Positions 40,407 to 48,549 of a stretch of 64,000 nt of DNA are shown here, in pieces. The number at the start of each line of letters is the position of its first letter. Within the stretch, counting starts at the first letter, position 1. The stretch is from Salipaludibacillus sp. CUR1. Its GTDB lineage: Bacteria; Bacillota; Bacilli; Bacillales; Salisediminibacteriaceae. The stretch spans positions 124,001 through 188,000 of the forward strand of contig NZ_JAIWPE010000094.1 of NCBI RefSeq assembly GCF_021028955.1, read 5' to 3'. The notes below the pieces were generated by a model. It saw only the letters and a program-made list of their open reading frames with translations. It did not search any database and was not told the DNA's origin. A program made the translations under genes and the position numbers.

Positions 40407-40589
40407 GTGAAAAAATATAAAGTGATCGTGTTAGACCGTGACGGAAATGAGAAACCTCTGGATGAGAAAAAAAGTGATGAGCAATTATTGGAAATTAATT
40501 TTAAATCCGAAAAAAGCCGAATTTATTATTATGAAAATATGAAGCAAAAATATCCTGATTGTTCAATTAAGATGATGATGTGCCAATAA
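40407..40589 (+). CDS. Small charged protein (60 aa), unknown
   Basis: 60 residues from GTG after AAAGGGAGGGTCATTC. Sequence MKKYKVIVLDRDGNEKPLDE, KKSDEQLLEINFKSEKSR, then IYYYENMKQKYPDCSIKMMMCQ. Mixed alpha/beta appearance, no known motif. The strong ribosome site and a terminator 11 bp after the stop support a real gene. No functional clue from neighbours. Confidence 0.65.
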   Translation: MKKYKVIVLDRDGNEKPLDEKKSDEQLLEINFKSEKSRIYYYENMKQKYPDCSIKMMMCQ

Positions 40590-40600
40590 CTGTGTTATAA

Positions 40601-40627
40601 AAGAGCTGCTGGCAAGCAGTTCTTTTT
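40601..40627 (+). terminator. Terminator after 60-aa gene
   Basis: Stem GAGCTGCT/AGCAGTTC with loop GGCA, then TTTTT. Confidence 0.75.
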
Positions 40628-40681
40628 ATATGTAAAAAAAGTTAATTGAAAGTGGAATGTAAGGTTTTCACAGGTGGCGAG

Positions 40682-40970
40682 GATAAAACTAAAGATAAGT
40701 AATAATTTTATCAGATATTTTATAAGGCGACAAAAGAATAGTAATCATAAAGAGATCTGAACAAAATTTTGCTCGGATGTTCTTTTATAGAAAAGCATTA
40801 ATTTCAGTCCGCCAGGTGGACGCTTGCCCAGGGGCTTGTCTTCAGCTAAATTCAACTCAGCCTGAAGCTTCGTTGAATTGGATCTTCAGACTGCGCTTAA
40901 TCCCTGTGGCGTCGCCACCTTTTGTCCTTCAATCACAAAAATGAATAACTGCTTAAACTTAAAGTGACAC
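40682..40970 (+). repeat. Dispersed TIR element, copy C (rearranged)
   Basis: From about 40726 (GGCGACAAAAGAATAG) the left end and interior of the element run to about 40970, then homology stops inside AAAGTGAC. The missing right end is found instead immediately upstream (40682-40725) in inverted orientation: GATAAAACTAAAGATAAGT and AATAATTTTATCAGATATTT match the reverse complement of the right end of copies B and D. Confidence 0.65.
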
Positions 40971-41003
40971 GCCCTTGACTCACTTTTAAGATCATTCAGG
41001 AAC

Positions 41004-41029
41004 GTTTTATGTTAAAAACCTAAGGGTAT
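41004..41029 (+). promoter_or_regulatory. SigmaB-like promoter of the PfpI-like gene
   Basis: GTTTTA (41004-41009), 14-nt spacer, GGGTAT (41024-41029), 41 bp before the ATG. Matches the general-stress consensus well. The homologous B. subtilis yfkM gene is, as I recall, SigmaB-dependent. Confidence 0.65.
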
Positions 41030-41070
41030 ATATCAATTGATGAATTTTACAGAAAGGGTGACTGTCTGAT

Positions 41071-41580
41071 ATGAGTAAAGTAGCATGTGTAATGACAAGT
41101 ATGTTTGAGGATTCAGAATATACTTCCCCATTAGATGCCTTGAAGGGTGAAGGTCACGAAGTTACAGTGATTGGATCTGAACAGGGGAAAGAAGTAGAAG
41201 GCAAAAACGGTGAAGCGAAAGAAACAGTTGACGTAGGAATTGGAGACGCTGATCCTGCAGATTACGATGCGCTGTTTATTCCAGGGGGCTTTTCACCTGA
41301 TCTATTAAGAGCTGACGAGCGTTTCGTAGAATTTTCAAAGCATTTTATTTTAAAGGACAAGCCTGTATTCGCTATTTGTCATGGACCTCAACTGCTGATT
41401 ACAGCTGACGTGCTTCGCGGCAGAAAAGTGACAGGATTTAAGTCTATTTTAATGGATTTACGCCATGCAGGGGCTAATGTATTTGATGAAGAAGTTGTCG
41501 TATGCGGCAACCTCGTAACGAGCCGTACCCCTGATGACCTTAAAGCATTTAACAGAGAGTCTTTAAACCAGTTGAAATAA
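41071..41580 (+). CDS. DJ-1/PfpI family protein (general stress protein 18, YfkM-like)
   Basis: 169 residues after AGAAAGGGTGACTGTCTG. The DJ-1/PfpI fold has the nucleophile elbow VFAICHGPQLL with Cys103, the preceding Glu-containing PGGFSPDLLR and C-terminal TSRTPDDLKAFN. Members act as deglycases, proteases or chaperones; the precise activity is debated. A good SigmaB-type promoter directly upstream fits a stress-induced protein. Confidence 0.9.
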   Translation: MSKVACVMTSMFEDSEYTSPLDALKGEGHEVTVIGSEQGKEVEGKNGEAKETVDVGIGDADPADYDALFIPGGFSPDLLRADERFVEFSKHFILKDKPVFAICHGPQLLITADVLRGRKVTGFKSILMDLRHAGANVFDEEVVVCGNLVTSRTPDDLKAFNRESLNQLK

Positions 41581-41595
41581 ATGGAAAGTATATTC

Positions 41596-41625
41596 CTCTC
41601 CAGCCATTACGGCTGGGGATTTTTA
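41596..41625 (+). terminator. Terminator after PfpI-like gene
   Basis: Stem TCTCCAGCC/GGCTGGGGA with loop ATTAC, then TTTTT. Confidence 0.8.
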
Positions 41626-41782
41626 ATGGCTGCGTCGAACCTTCTGCGGTCTGCAGACACTTTTAAGCGCTGCTGCAGCCCTTCTTTCCTTTGGCAAAAA
41701 TAAAAGCCCTCCAATATCCGGACGGAAATAAGGAGGGGAGATAACATGATTCACTTAGCAATTATGGTAAAGCCTTTTTGTG

Positions 41783-42814
41783 CTACTCAATTTTTTCTGC
41801 GATCCCGACCAGGTCCTCTTTAGATAGTTCTTCACTTGATGTGATGAGTTCAAGATGGAACCTGCCGGTGTCCCAGGAAAGAAACTGCATATCATACACA
41901 TCTGAGTAGGTCCCTACGTACCGGCCTATTTCCAGCAGTTCATCTTCCTTTTCTTCCTCTATCCCGCGTTTTTCTTCAGATACAGATAAAATTAAGTATT
42001 CTCCTGAATCGTTCATATACTCTATCATGCTTTCACCAAAATCTTTAAAGTGCATGGCGTCCTGAAATTCATAGCCTTCAGGAATTTCAGTCAGCTCAGG
42101 AATCTCGGCCTCTGTTTCGTTCTGAAGCTCTTCCAGAGTAAGGGATTCTGGTGTGTGATCGACAGATTCTATTTCGGCTCCTTCAGGAATTTCAAAAGTA
42201 AATAAGTCTTCTTCCAGATCAATATTGAATTCTATATGCTCATAAACAGTTTCAGAATGAAAATTCTCGTCTTCCCAGACCATTTTTAGAGGCATATACG
42301 TTTCTTCATCAATCCAGATCTCATAGTGGCCGTTCATCTTTTCAGCAGCTTCATTTCCTTTAGGGCTTAAAGAAAGGTGGATAGTGGGACGGTTAGCAAC
42401 CGTCTCCTTTCCCTCAGCCTTCACCTTGTTGGAGTTCATCATCTCTGTAAGCATCTCACGCATCATATCTGACTCGTCAGGCAGATCCTCTGTCATTTCC
42501 CCTAAGTTCTCAAATACCGAGACCGTGTTTTCCTCTTCATTATATGACCAGGACTGTTCACCATTAGATACATAGATATAGCCGTCATCCATTTCCATAC
42601 GATGTTTTTCAGGCCTCACATGCCACTCCTGATAATTTATTGTGTTTTCCTCTTGTTCAAATGAGTAAGTACTGACTACTTCAGCATAATAACTCTCCAG
42701 ATTTTCCTGAGCGGCCACAGCGTTTTCAATAATGTGGTCTGTGTCTTCAACGGCACACGCTGGCAATAAGAGTACAATCGGTAAGCCGGCTAAAGACAAA
42801 CTCCTTTTTCTCAT
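41783..42814 (-). CDS. Lipoprotein with LolA-like and DUF4367-like domains
   Basis: 343 residues. Signal peptide with lipobox LLPAC (Cys about 20). Residues about 25-215 have the LolA/YdcC-type carrier pattern (AQENLESYYAEVVSTYSFEQ, EWHVRPEKHRMEM, GEQSWSYNEEENTV, GHYEIWIDEETYMPLKMVW). Residues about 235-343 match a DUF4367-type domain (IPEGYEFQDAMHF, YMNDSGEYLILSVSEEK, LSWDTGRFHLELITS). Such proteins bind lipids or act as sporulation/envelope stress sensors; the exact role is unknown. Single gene. Confidence 0.75.
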   Translation of the reverse strand: MRKRSLSLAGLPIVLLLPACAVEDTDHIIENAVAAQENLESYYAEVVSTYSFEQEENTINYQEWHVRPEKHRMEMDDGYIYVSNGEQSWSYNEEENTVSVFENLGEMTEDLPDESDMMREMLTEMMNSNKVKAEGKETVANRPTIHLSLSPKGNEAAEKMNGHYEIWIDEETYMPLKMVWEDENFHSETVYEHIEFNIDLEEDLFTFEIPEGAEIESVDHTPESLTLEELQNETEAEIPELTEIPEGYEFQDAMHFKDFGESMIEYMNDSGEYLILSVSEEKRGIEEEKEDELLEIGRYVGTYSDVYDMQFLSWDTGRFHLELITSSEELSKEDLVGIAEKIE

Positions 42815-42976
42815 TGTTATCCCCCTGTAATACTTTGTTACATGTTTTTCATTGTTTAGTAATTTTATTATACTTGATTAAAGTGGTGAGAACATTATTT
42901 TTACAAAAAAACAGGAATAAAAGTAGTGTGGAACGAAAATTTAAAGGAAAATAATACTAGTTTTAAGGAGGATAAA

Positions 42977-44404
42977 ATGAAAGCAGATGTCGTATTTACT
43001 CATGCTTACGTTATGACGATGAAAGGCCGGGGAGTTGGAATGATAGAAGACGGGGCGGTTGCTGTTAAAGGTAACCGTATTATAAAAACAGGCACATACG
43101 AAGAAGTGATGAGGAATTGCCAGGCTGAGGAAGAAGTGAATGCTAAAGGGAAGCTCATTATGCCGGGGCTCATAGACGCCCACATTCATACAGGCCTTGC
43201 CATACTTCGGGGAGTAGCCCAGGATATCACCGGGTGGATGGAGGAAGGCCTCTGGCCGTTTATGAAGCATGTAACCGATGAAGATCATCTTAAAGGGTCT
43301 ATGCTAAATATCATTGAAGGAGTAAAAGCAGGTACCACTACATTCTGTGATTATGATGCAAATATGAATGAGATTGCAGAGAACTATGCCGAAATTGGCG
43401 CCAGGGCGAGTATCGCTGAGATGGTCAATGAAATTCCCAAAGATATTGGTGATCTTCCGGCAGGAGAGCTTTATCCGTTTGACCCTGCGATCGGGGAAAG
43501 AAAACTTCAAAATAATATTAAGTTAATGGATAAATGGCACGGGGCAGCCAATGGAAAAGTGACATGCCTGTTCGGTCCCCATGGGCCGGATATGATGAGC
43601 CTTGACTTGCTTAAAGAAACGAAGAGCCTGGCAGAAAAATACGATACAAAGCTGCATATGCATGTCTGTCAGGGTGACCGGGAAATTTTACAAATGGAAA
43701 AAAGGTACGGGAAACGTTCGATACCTTTCCTGCATGAAGAAGGATTTTTAAATGACCGCTTATTAGCTGTTCACTTAACAGAAGCTACAAAAAAGGAGAC
43801 TGAAATGGTTGCAGCCTCAGGTGCTTCTATGATTAATTGTTCTGGAAGCATCGGAATTATCGACGGGATCGTCCCGCCCGTGCTGGAATTTACTGAAGCA
43901 GGAGGCCTTGCTGCTCTCGGCTCAGACCAGGCGCCGGGAAATAACTGTAACAATATGTTTAACGAAATGAAGTTTGCAGCTATTTTAAATAAAGTGAAAA
44001 GAAAAGACCCGGCTGTTTTTACAGCCACTAAAGCACTCAGGATGGCAACAATTGAGGCAGCCCAAGCGATTGGACTTGGCTATGAAACAGGATCTCTTGA
44101 AGAAGGGAAAAAAGCGGATTTAGTTTTTATCGACCTTGAATCACCTTCCATGTCTCCTGTTATCAGCAAGCCGGTTAGAAATATTGTACCTAACCTTGTC
44201 TATTCAGCTAATGGAAGTGAAGTGGCACATGTGATGGTCGATGGAAAGTTTATAATGAAAGACCGTCAAATCCTGACTTTGAATGAACGGGCGAAGATAA
44301 AAGAGGCAAATGAGGCAGCGGAGGGTATAAGCGAAAGGGCAGCCTCCCAATTCACAGCTCAACATTCTCCGCTCATAGGAATGATGGAGCGCGGGGAGCT
44401 GTAG
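42977..44404 (+). CDS. Amidohydrolase, TRZ/ATZ (MtaD/SsnA) type
   Basis: 475 residues from the ATG with AAGGAGGATAAA upstream; the frame is open 51 bp earlier without support. The metal-dependent hydrolase pattern is complete: GLIDAHIHTGLAILRG (HxH), GPHGPDM (fixed His region), LHMHVCQGDRE (metal His), LLAVHLTEAT (His) and LGSDQAPGNNCNNMF (metal Asp). Similar to 5-methylthioadenosine/S-adenosylhomocysteine deaminases and ammeline-type deaminases. The usual HMSE-like motif is present as HVCQ, so substrate is unclear. The next gene may be co-transcribed (42 bp). Confidence 0.87.
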   Translation: MKADVVFTHAYVMTMKGRGVGMIEDGAVAVKGNRIIKTGTYEEVMRNCQAEEEVNAKGKLIMPGLIDAHIHTGLAILRGVAQDITGWMEEGLWPFMKHVTDEDHLKGSMLNIIEGVKAGTTTFCDYDANMNEIAENYAEIGARASIAEMVNEIPKDIGDLPAGELYPFDPAIGERKLQNNIKLMDKWHGAANGKVTCLFGPHGPDMMSLDLLKETKSLAEKYDTKLHMHVCQGDREILQMEKRYGKRSIPFLHEEGFLNDRLLAVHLTEATKKETEMVAASGASMINCSGSIGIIDGIVPPVLEFTEAGGLAALGSDQAPGNNCNNMFNEMKFAAILNKVKRKDPAVFTATKALRMATIEAAQAIGLGYETGSLEEGKKADLVFIDLESPSMSPVISKPVRNIVPNLVYSANGSEVAHVMVDGKFIMKDRQILTLNERAKIKEANEAAEGISERAASQFTAQHSPLIGMMERGEL

Positions 44405-44446
44405 TTTTCGCCCAACAGCCAGATTAAGCATCAGGGAGGATTAGCT

Positions 44447-45172
44447 ATGTGGTTTAGCGGAGATGCTTCTGAGACGCCGTTTACAATGTTTTCACTGCAG
44501 CATGGAATAATGATTGTTATTCTTTTCGTTATAACAGCTGGATTTTACGCAGCAGGCCGTTTAAAAGGTGCGGCATCTTACAGGAAAACAGAAATAATTC
44601 TCGGTCTTTCTCTCGTTCTGTTTGAGTTAGGCTATCATGGATGGCTTATAAGTACAGGCAACTGGAATGTCAGCCACGCACTTCCGCTTGAACTGAGCAA
44701 TATCAGTGTACTCCTCGTTATTATTTTGCTGTTGACGGGAAACAGGCATTTATTTGAGCTGGTGTTTATGGCAGGGATCGGTGGGGCGCTTCAGGCGCTT
44801 GTGACACCTGTGTTGGATTACGGCTGGCCCCATTTCCGTTTCTGGCATTTTTTTTACACACACATGATGGTGATCTGGGCAGCGTTTTATTTTTTATGGA
44901 TGAGACAATACTCATTAACGTTTAAAAGTGTATGGAAATCCTTAATTTTTTTAAATGTGCTTCTGCCGGTTATTTATGCAGTTAACCTGGCGACAGGAGG
45001 GAACTACTGGTTTATTATGAGAAAACCATCAGGCGCAAGTCTTCTGGACTTTCTCGGCCCTCACCCTTGGTACTTGTTAGGAATGGAAGCAGCAGCGTTG
45101 ATCTTTTTTACAGTATTATGGCTTTTATTTGGAGAAAAAAAGGCTGAGACAAAACTAAAGACAAGTTTGTAA
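44447..45172 (+). CDS. YwaF-like (TIGR02206) membrane protein with element-derived C-terminus
   Basis: 241 residues after GGGAGGATTAGCT. Six to seven helices; the N-terminal FSGDASETPFTMFSLQHGIMIVI and LPLELSNISVLLVIILLL, and RKPSGASLLDFLGPHPWYLLGMEAAALIFFTVLWLLF, are characteristic of the YwaF family, whose function is unknown. The last nine codons and the stop (AETKLKTSL) lie within the end of dispersed element copy D, which begins at 45143. The native C-terminus has thus probably been replaced or extended by the insertion. Confidence 0.85.
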   Translation: MWFSGDASETPFTMFSLQHGIMIVILFVITAGFYAAGRLKGAASYRKTEIILGLSLVLFELGYHGWLISTGNWNVSHALPLELSNISVLLVIILLLTGNRHLFELVFMAGIGGALQALVTPVLDYGWPHFRFWHFFYTHMMVIWAAFYFLWMRQYSLTFKSVWKSLIFLNVLLPVIYAVNLATGGNYWFIMRKPSGASLLDFLGPHPWYLLGMEAAALIFFTVLWLLFGEKKAETKLKTSL

Positions 45173-45593
45173 AGGACGAACAATTATTTTTATCAGACAG
45201 GCGGGTTACTTTTAGTTTTACGAATTATTAAATAGCCTCTGATTTTTGATTGAAGGACAGAAGGCGGCGACGCCACAGGATTAAGCGCAGTCTGAAGATC
45301 CAATTCAACGCAGCTCCAGGCTGAGTTGAATTTAGCTAATCCTGTATAAAAATGCACCGCTAAATACATTATTTTTCCGGTGAACGAAGACAAGCCCTTG
45401 GGTAAGCCTTCGCCGGAAGTGAACCGACAGATTAAAAATACAAGCCCCTGGGCAAGCGTCCGCCTGGTGGACTGAAATCACTGCCATTACTATTTATCAG
45501 AGTTAATTTTTTAATAAGTACAAAAGCGAAAAACCGAACAAAAATCATAAGATTTGTTCGGCTTTCTTTATGATTACTATTCTTTTGTCTCGT
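45143..45593 (-). repeat. Dispersed TIR element, copy D (reverse orientation, enlarged)
   Basis: Reads in reverse: right end GCTGAGACAAAACTAAAG at 45143 and left end CTATTCTTTTGTCTCG near 45578-45593. At 451 bp it is longer than copies B and E because of a second, partial copy of the CCCTTGGG/GACAAGCC segment (45388-45420) beside the regular one (45443-45480). It carries the left-end hairpin CCGAACAAA/TTTGTTCGG. Its right end overlaps the YwaF-like coding sequence. Confidence 0.75.
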
Positions 45594-45609
45594 CCTCTTC
45601 GCGCATCCG

Positions 45610-46590
45610 TTAAAGTTTAACTAATACCCGTCCTCTTACTTTATTCTCAAGGATATCTTTCAAAGCCCCTGATAATTCTTCCAGGCTGATTTCTGAGGCA
45701 ATTTCATCCAGATGATCAGGCTTCAGGTCTGTGGCTGCTCTTTCCCAGACTTTTCTTCGAACATCCATTGGACAGAATCCTGAGTCAATTCCAAGCAAGT
45801 CTACCCCTCTTAAAATAAACGGCATGACTGTTAGAGGAAGTTCTGTTCCTGCTGTCAGGCCGCTTGCCGCCACAGCCCCGCCTTGTTTAACGGAACTTAA
45901 AATAGAAGCCAAAGGTTTCCCGCCTGTCGGGTCTACGGCTGCGGCCCACCTTTGCACCTGTAGTGGCCGTTGTTTCTCCGGCGTTACTTCTTCCCGGCTG
46001 ATAATGTCTGTTGCGCCTAATTTTTTTAAATAGTCATGTTCTGTTTCTTTTCCGGTACTGGCTGTTACCGAGTAGCCGCGCTTGCTTAACATGGCCACGG
46101 CCATACTGCCCACTCCGCCTGTTGAACCTGTCACTAATACAGGTTCATCTTCAGGAGTCAGCCCTCTTTCTTCAAGCCTGTGGACAGACAGAGCAGCAGT
46201 AAATCCGGCTGTACCGATAATCATAGCTTCCCTTGTGGTCAGCCCTTCAGGCAGAGGGACGACCCATTCAGCAGGCACACGGGCATATTCACTGTACCCT
46301 CCATCATGACCAACGCCAAGCTCATAACTTGTAACGATCACTAGATCGCCCGCAGTAAAAGCAGGATCTTCAGACGCCGTGACTTCACCGGCTAAGTCAA
46401 TACCAGGGACAAGCGGATAGCCTTTAGCTACTTTTGTTTTAGCATTCATGGCTAAGCCGTCTTTATAATTTACACCGGAATAATGTACCCGGATTGTCAC
46501 TTCTCCTTGAGGCAGATCATCAAAGGTGCGGTTTACAATCTCTCCCTCGCCGTTCCCATTTGCTAAAAATGTTTTAAACTGGTCAGTCAT
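45610..46590 (-). CDS. YhdH/YhfP-family quinone oxidoreductase / acryloyl-CoA reductase-like
   Basis: 326 residues from the ATG with AAAGGAGGAAAAT upstream; a longer frame starts 36 bp earlier. MDR-type fold: GVNYKDGLAMNAKTKVAKGYPLVPGIDLAGEV, nucleotide-binding VLVTGSTGGVGSMAVAMLSKRGY, and GIDSGFCPMDVRRKVWERAATDL at the end, as in AcuI/YhdH. No zinc ligands are evident. NADPH-dependent reduction of an enoyl-type substrate is likely. Single gene. Confidence 0.9.
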   Translation of the reverse strand: MTDQFKTFLANGNGEGEIVNRTFDDLPQGEVTIRVHYSGVNYKDGLAMNAKTKVAKGYPLVPGIDLAGEVTASEDPAFTAGDLVIVTSYELGVGHDGGYSEYARVPAEWVVPLPEGLTTREAMIIGTAGFTAALSVHRLEERGLTPEDEPVLVTGSTGGVGSMAVAMLSKRGYSVTASTGKETEHDYLKKLGATDIISREEVTPEKQRPLQVQRWAAAVDPTGGKPLASILSSVKQGGAVAASGLTAGTELPLTVMPFILRGVDLLGIDSGFCPMDVRRKVWERAATDLKPDHLDEIASEISLEELSGALKDILENKVRGRVLVKL

Positions 46591-46691
46591 CTGATTTTCC
46601 TCCTTTAAAGTGTCTTTACTGATCATTGTGAAGGCGGAGAGAATGTCTGTCCAGTAAATAATGGCATTTTCTCAATATGTACACTTTTTAT

Positions 46692-46720
46692 AAAAAAGTC
46701 CTCCCGCATGAAACGGGAGG
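46692..46720 (-). terminator. Terminator after DUF3231 gene
   Basis: Minus-strand stem CCTCCCG/CGGGAGG with a 6-nt loop, then ACTTTTTTA. Confidence 0.8.
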
Positions 46721-46727
46721 AGGAAAA

Positions 46728-47255
46728 TCAGGTGGTTTGCATTTGATGTGGTCTTTCCACTTCTAATGGCGGAGGTACTAACCAGCCTTTTTCCTTGTTG
46801 AGTTTGAGGAGTCTAAGAGCTTGCTGAGAACGCTGCTGGTGAAACTGGCCAAACATAATGGCAATATCCTCACGCGTACATTGAGCCATTGCTTGACTGC
46901 AGGATACAAGCCCGGCAGCCATGTCTGTTGAAATGTGCATCGCAATTTCAGGATCGTTAAAACGCGCTCCCGGAGGAATTTCCTCTACAGACGCCTGCGG
47001 GCGTTCAGGAGGGCTTGGAGGCAGTCCGATGCCGTTAGCTTTTAATACCTGGTCAACTTGTGTTTCCTCATCACGTGCTGTATTGATTACATCACGGATA
47101 AATTTTTTAAGGTCGACGTCACCGCAATGGTTTTCGTAAACCTGATAAGTGGCAATGGCCGCCTTCATGGCATGAGAATATGTCCATGTACTGAATATTT
47201 CACCGTAATGTAATGGTTCGTTCTGCTGATTTCCGCTTAAGATTCCCATATTCAT
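46728..47255 (-). CDS. DUF3231-family protein
   Basis: 175 residues. Ferritin-like helical pattern: GEIFSTWTYSHAMKAAIATYQVYENHCGDVDLKKFIRDVINTARDEETQVDQVLKANGIGLPPSPPERP, ISTDMAAGLVSCSQAMAQCTREDIAIMFGQFHQQRSQQALRLLKLNKEKGWLVPPP. The PPSPPERP linker and C-terminal KGWLVPPP are typical of DUF3231 proteins, which are common in Bacillaceae and often linked with sporulation. Function unknown. It is divergent from the coat-gene pair. Confidence 0.82.
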   Translation of the reverse strand: MNMGILSGNQQNEPLHYGEIFSTWTYSHAMKAAIATYQVYENHCGDVDLKKFIRDVINTARDEETQVDQVLKANGIGLPPSPPERPQASVEEIPPGARFNDPEIAMHISTDMAAGLVSCSQAMAQCTREDIAIMFGQFHQQRSQQALRLLKLNKEKGWLVPPPLEVERPHQMQTT

Positions 47256-47386
47256 CCTCCTCAGTCTTTTAAAAATGATGGTCGAGTATCTGTGACCACA
47301 TCATTATCATGTGAATTACATACCTTCTTATCCGCTGAAAAAATTGGTTCCTTAACTTTAATAATGGAAAAATCCGCAACCTCCAT

Positions 47387-47417
47387 AACACATGAAAATC
47401 AATTTGGACATAGTGTA
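47387..47417 (+). promoter_or_regulatory. SigmaK-like promoter 1
   Basis: AACAC (47387-47391), 17-nt spacer, CATAGTGTA (47409-47417), matching the late mother-cell consensus (AC, 16-17 nt, CATANNNTA). It lies 30 bp before the first coat-associated gene. Confidence 0.55.
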
Positions 47418-47446
47418 TTACTAAAAGATTAAAAAGGATGATTAAA

Positions 47447-47770
47447 ATGAAGAAATCTCAGGAAAAATTGCTTGAACTGATGGTTGACCGGGTTTTTGCT
47501 AAACATGGAGTCGAAGAGGAAGCAGACATTTCAGTAAAAGACAGGAAAAAATTGAGAGAAGTAGTAGATCAGCTGACGGAAGAGGCAAACGCATTTCTTG
47601 AAAACAGCAGAAAACAAGTAACAGAAGGGAACACGGGGAACACGGAAAAAAAAGAGAGCAGATCTTCAGTACCAACAGAGCCGTCTCCTCAGACAGAACC
47701 AAAAAGAAAAAGCAGAATAATAAGAAGGAGTAAAAACGATACCAGAAATATTAAAACGTATTTACCTTAA
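47447..47770 (+). CDS. Putative spore-coat-associated protein (CotW position)
   Basis: 107 residues from the second in-frame ATG, 9 nt after AAGG. Helical, charged N-terminus (KKSQEKLLELMVDRVFAKHG, VKDRKKLREVVDQLTEEANAFLE), then a disordered Ser/Thr/Pro/Glu segment and a basic end (PKRKSRIIRRSKND). It precedes a CotX gene by 97 bp, the place of cotW in the B. subtilis cotVWX cluster, and has a SigmaK-like promoter. Sequence similarity to CotW is only impressionistic. Confidence 0.5.
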   Translation: MKKSQEKLLELMVDRVFAKHGVEEEADISVKDRKKLREVVDQLTEEANAFLENSRKQVTEGNTGNTEKKESRSSVPTEPSPQTEPKRKSRIIRRSKNDTRNIKTYLP

Positions 47771-47809
47771 GCTAATTAAATTGATTAACCTGACTTAGTC
47801 AGTTTGTCC

Positions 47810-47838
47810 AAACGAATGGAAATAAAACGAATACATTA
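47810..47838 (+). promoter_or_regulatory. SigmaK-like promoter 2 (cotX)
   Basis: AAAC (47810-47813), 16-nt spacer, AATACATTA (47830-47838), one mismatch from CATANNNTA; 28 bp before the CotX start. Confidence 0.4.
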
Positions 47839-47866
47839 AAGTAAACAGAAAGGAGGAAAATAAAAA

Positions 47867-48322
47867 ATGAATCAGGAAATTCATTATTCAGGAAATGACA
47901 AGTCAGTTAAGTGGTCTGCGCTAGATCCAAATCACTGCCATCCTATGAAGGATGATGACACTCAAAGCGGGGACCAGGTTAATAAAACATTACAGGTGTC
48001 TGAAGATTATATTTTTGTTAAAGATTCCTGTGACATCACAGTTTCAACCACAGATACAAAAGCAGCTGTTTCCCTTCAGGCAGCACTGCAGGCAGCGATA
48101 GCGCTCATTATTCATATCTCTATTGCAGACAGCAGCAAAGCCGAAAAGGTGACGCAGGATCTGCTGCAGACAGCTAAAACAAAGCAGCTGTCTTTCCAGA
48201 AAACAGTCATTGAAAATTCACGAAATGTAGATGTGAAGACGACGGATACTCAGGCAGCCGTAAATATTCAGGTTCTATTACAGCTTCTTATAGCCCTGAT
48301 TGCCAAGCTTGATATTTTATAA
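47867..48322 (+). CDS. cotX: Spore coat protein CotX-like
   Basis: 151 residues after AAAGGAGGAAAATAAAAA. Two copies of the CotX/CotV repeat: DSCDITVSTTDTKAAVSLQAALQAAIALIIHISI (about 53-86) and NSRNVDVKTTDTQAAVNIQVLLQLLIALIAKLDIL (about 117-151), joined by a helical linker. CotX is part of the insoluble outer coat or crust of spores. A strong terminator follows. SigmaK-type promoters in front of it and its neighbour support late sporulation expression. Confidence 0.88.
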   Translation: MNQEIHYSGNDKSVKWSALDPNHCHPMKDDDTQSGDQVNKTLQVSEDYIFVKDSCDITVSTTDTKAAVSLQAALQAAIALIIHISIADSSKAEKVTQDLLQTAKTKQLSFQKTVIENSRNVDVKTTDTQAAVNIQVLLQLLIALIAKLDIL

Positions 48323-48336
48323 TATCCCCATTCACT

Positions 48337-48376
48337 GATAACTATAGCTTTTATCAGGGCTATAGTTATCTTTATT
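48337..48376 (+). terminator. Terminator after cotX
   Basis: Perfect stem GATAACTATAGC/GCTATAGTTATC with a 10-nt loop, then TTTATT. Confidence 0.85.
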
Positions 48377-48460
48377 CTGTTTAGGGCATGAAAGTCACTG
48401 ATATTAAAAAAATACACATAAGCCCGGAAAGCAGTACAAAAACGAGCCAGCAAATGATAA

Positions 48461-48489
48461 TTGACTCCTTTCCGGTAAGCGCTTACAAT
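48461..48489 (+). promoter_or_regulatory. hut operon SigmaA promoter overlapped by a cre site
   Basis: TTGACT (48461-48466), exact 17-nt spacer, TACAAT (48484-48489). The spacer and -10 are covered by GGTAAGCGCTTACA (48474-48487), which fits the CcpA cre consensus except at the first base and has a perfect 12-bp palindrome core. CcpA repression in the presence of preferred sugars is expected, as known for hut in B. subtilis, although there the cre site lies inside the operon. Confidence 0.75.
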
Positions 48490-48549
48490 AAAAGTAAGTG
48501 AGACCTTTCAGATATTAGCTATTAGAAGGCAGGAAAGAGATGGGTTTGA

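Noticed and set aside
41746-41823. 25-codon frame MIHLAIMVKPF... with strong AGGAGGGGAG
   Set aside because: Good ribosome site, but the frame runs into the 3' end of the convergent lipoprotein gene and the sequence has no protein-like features; possibly a gene remnant.
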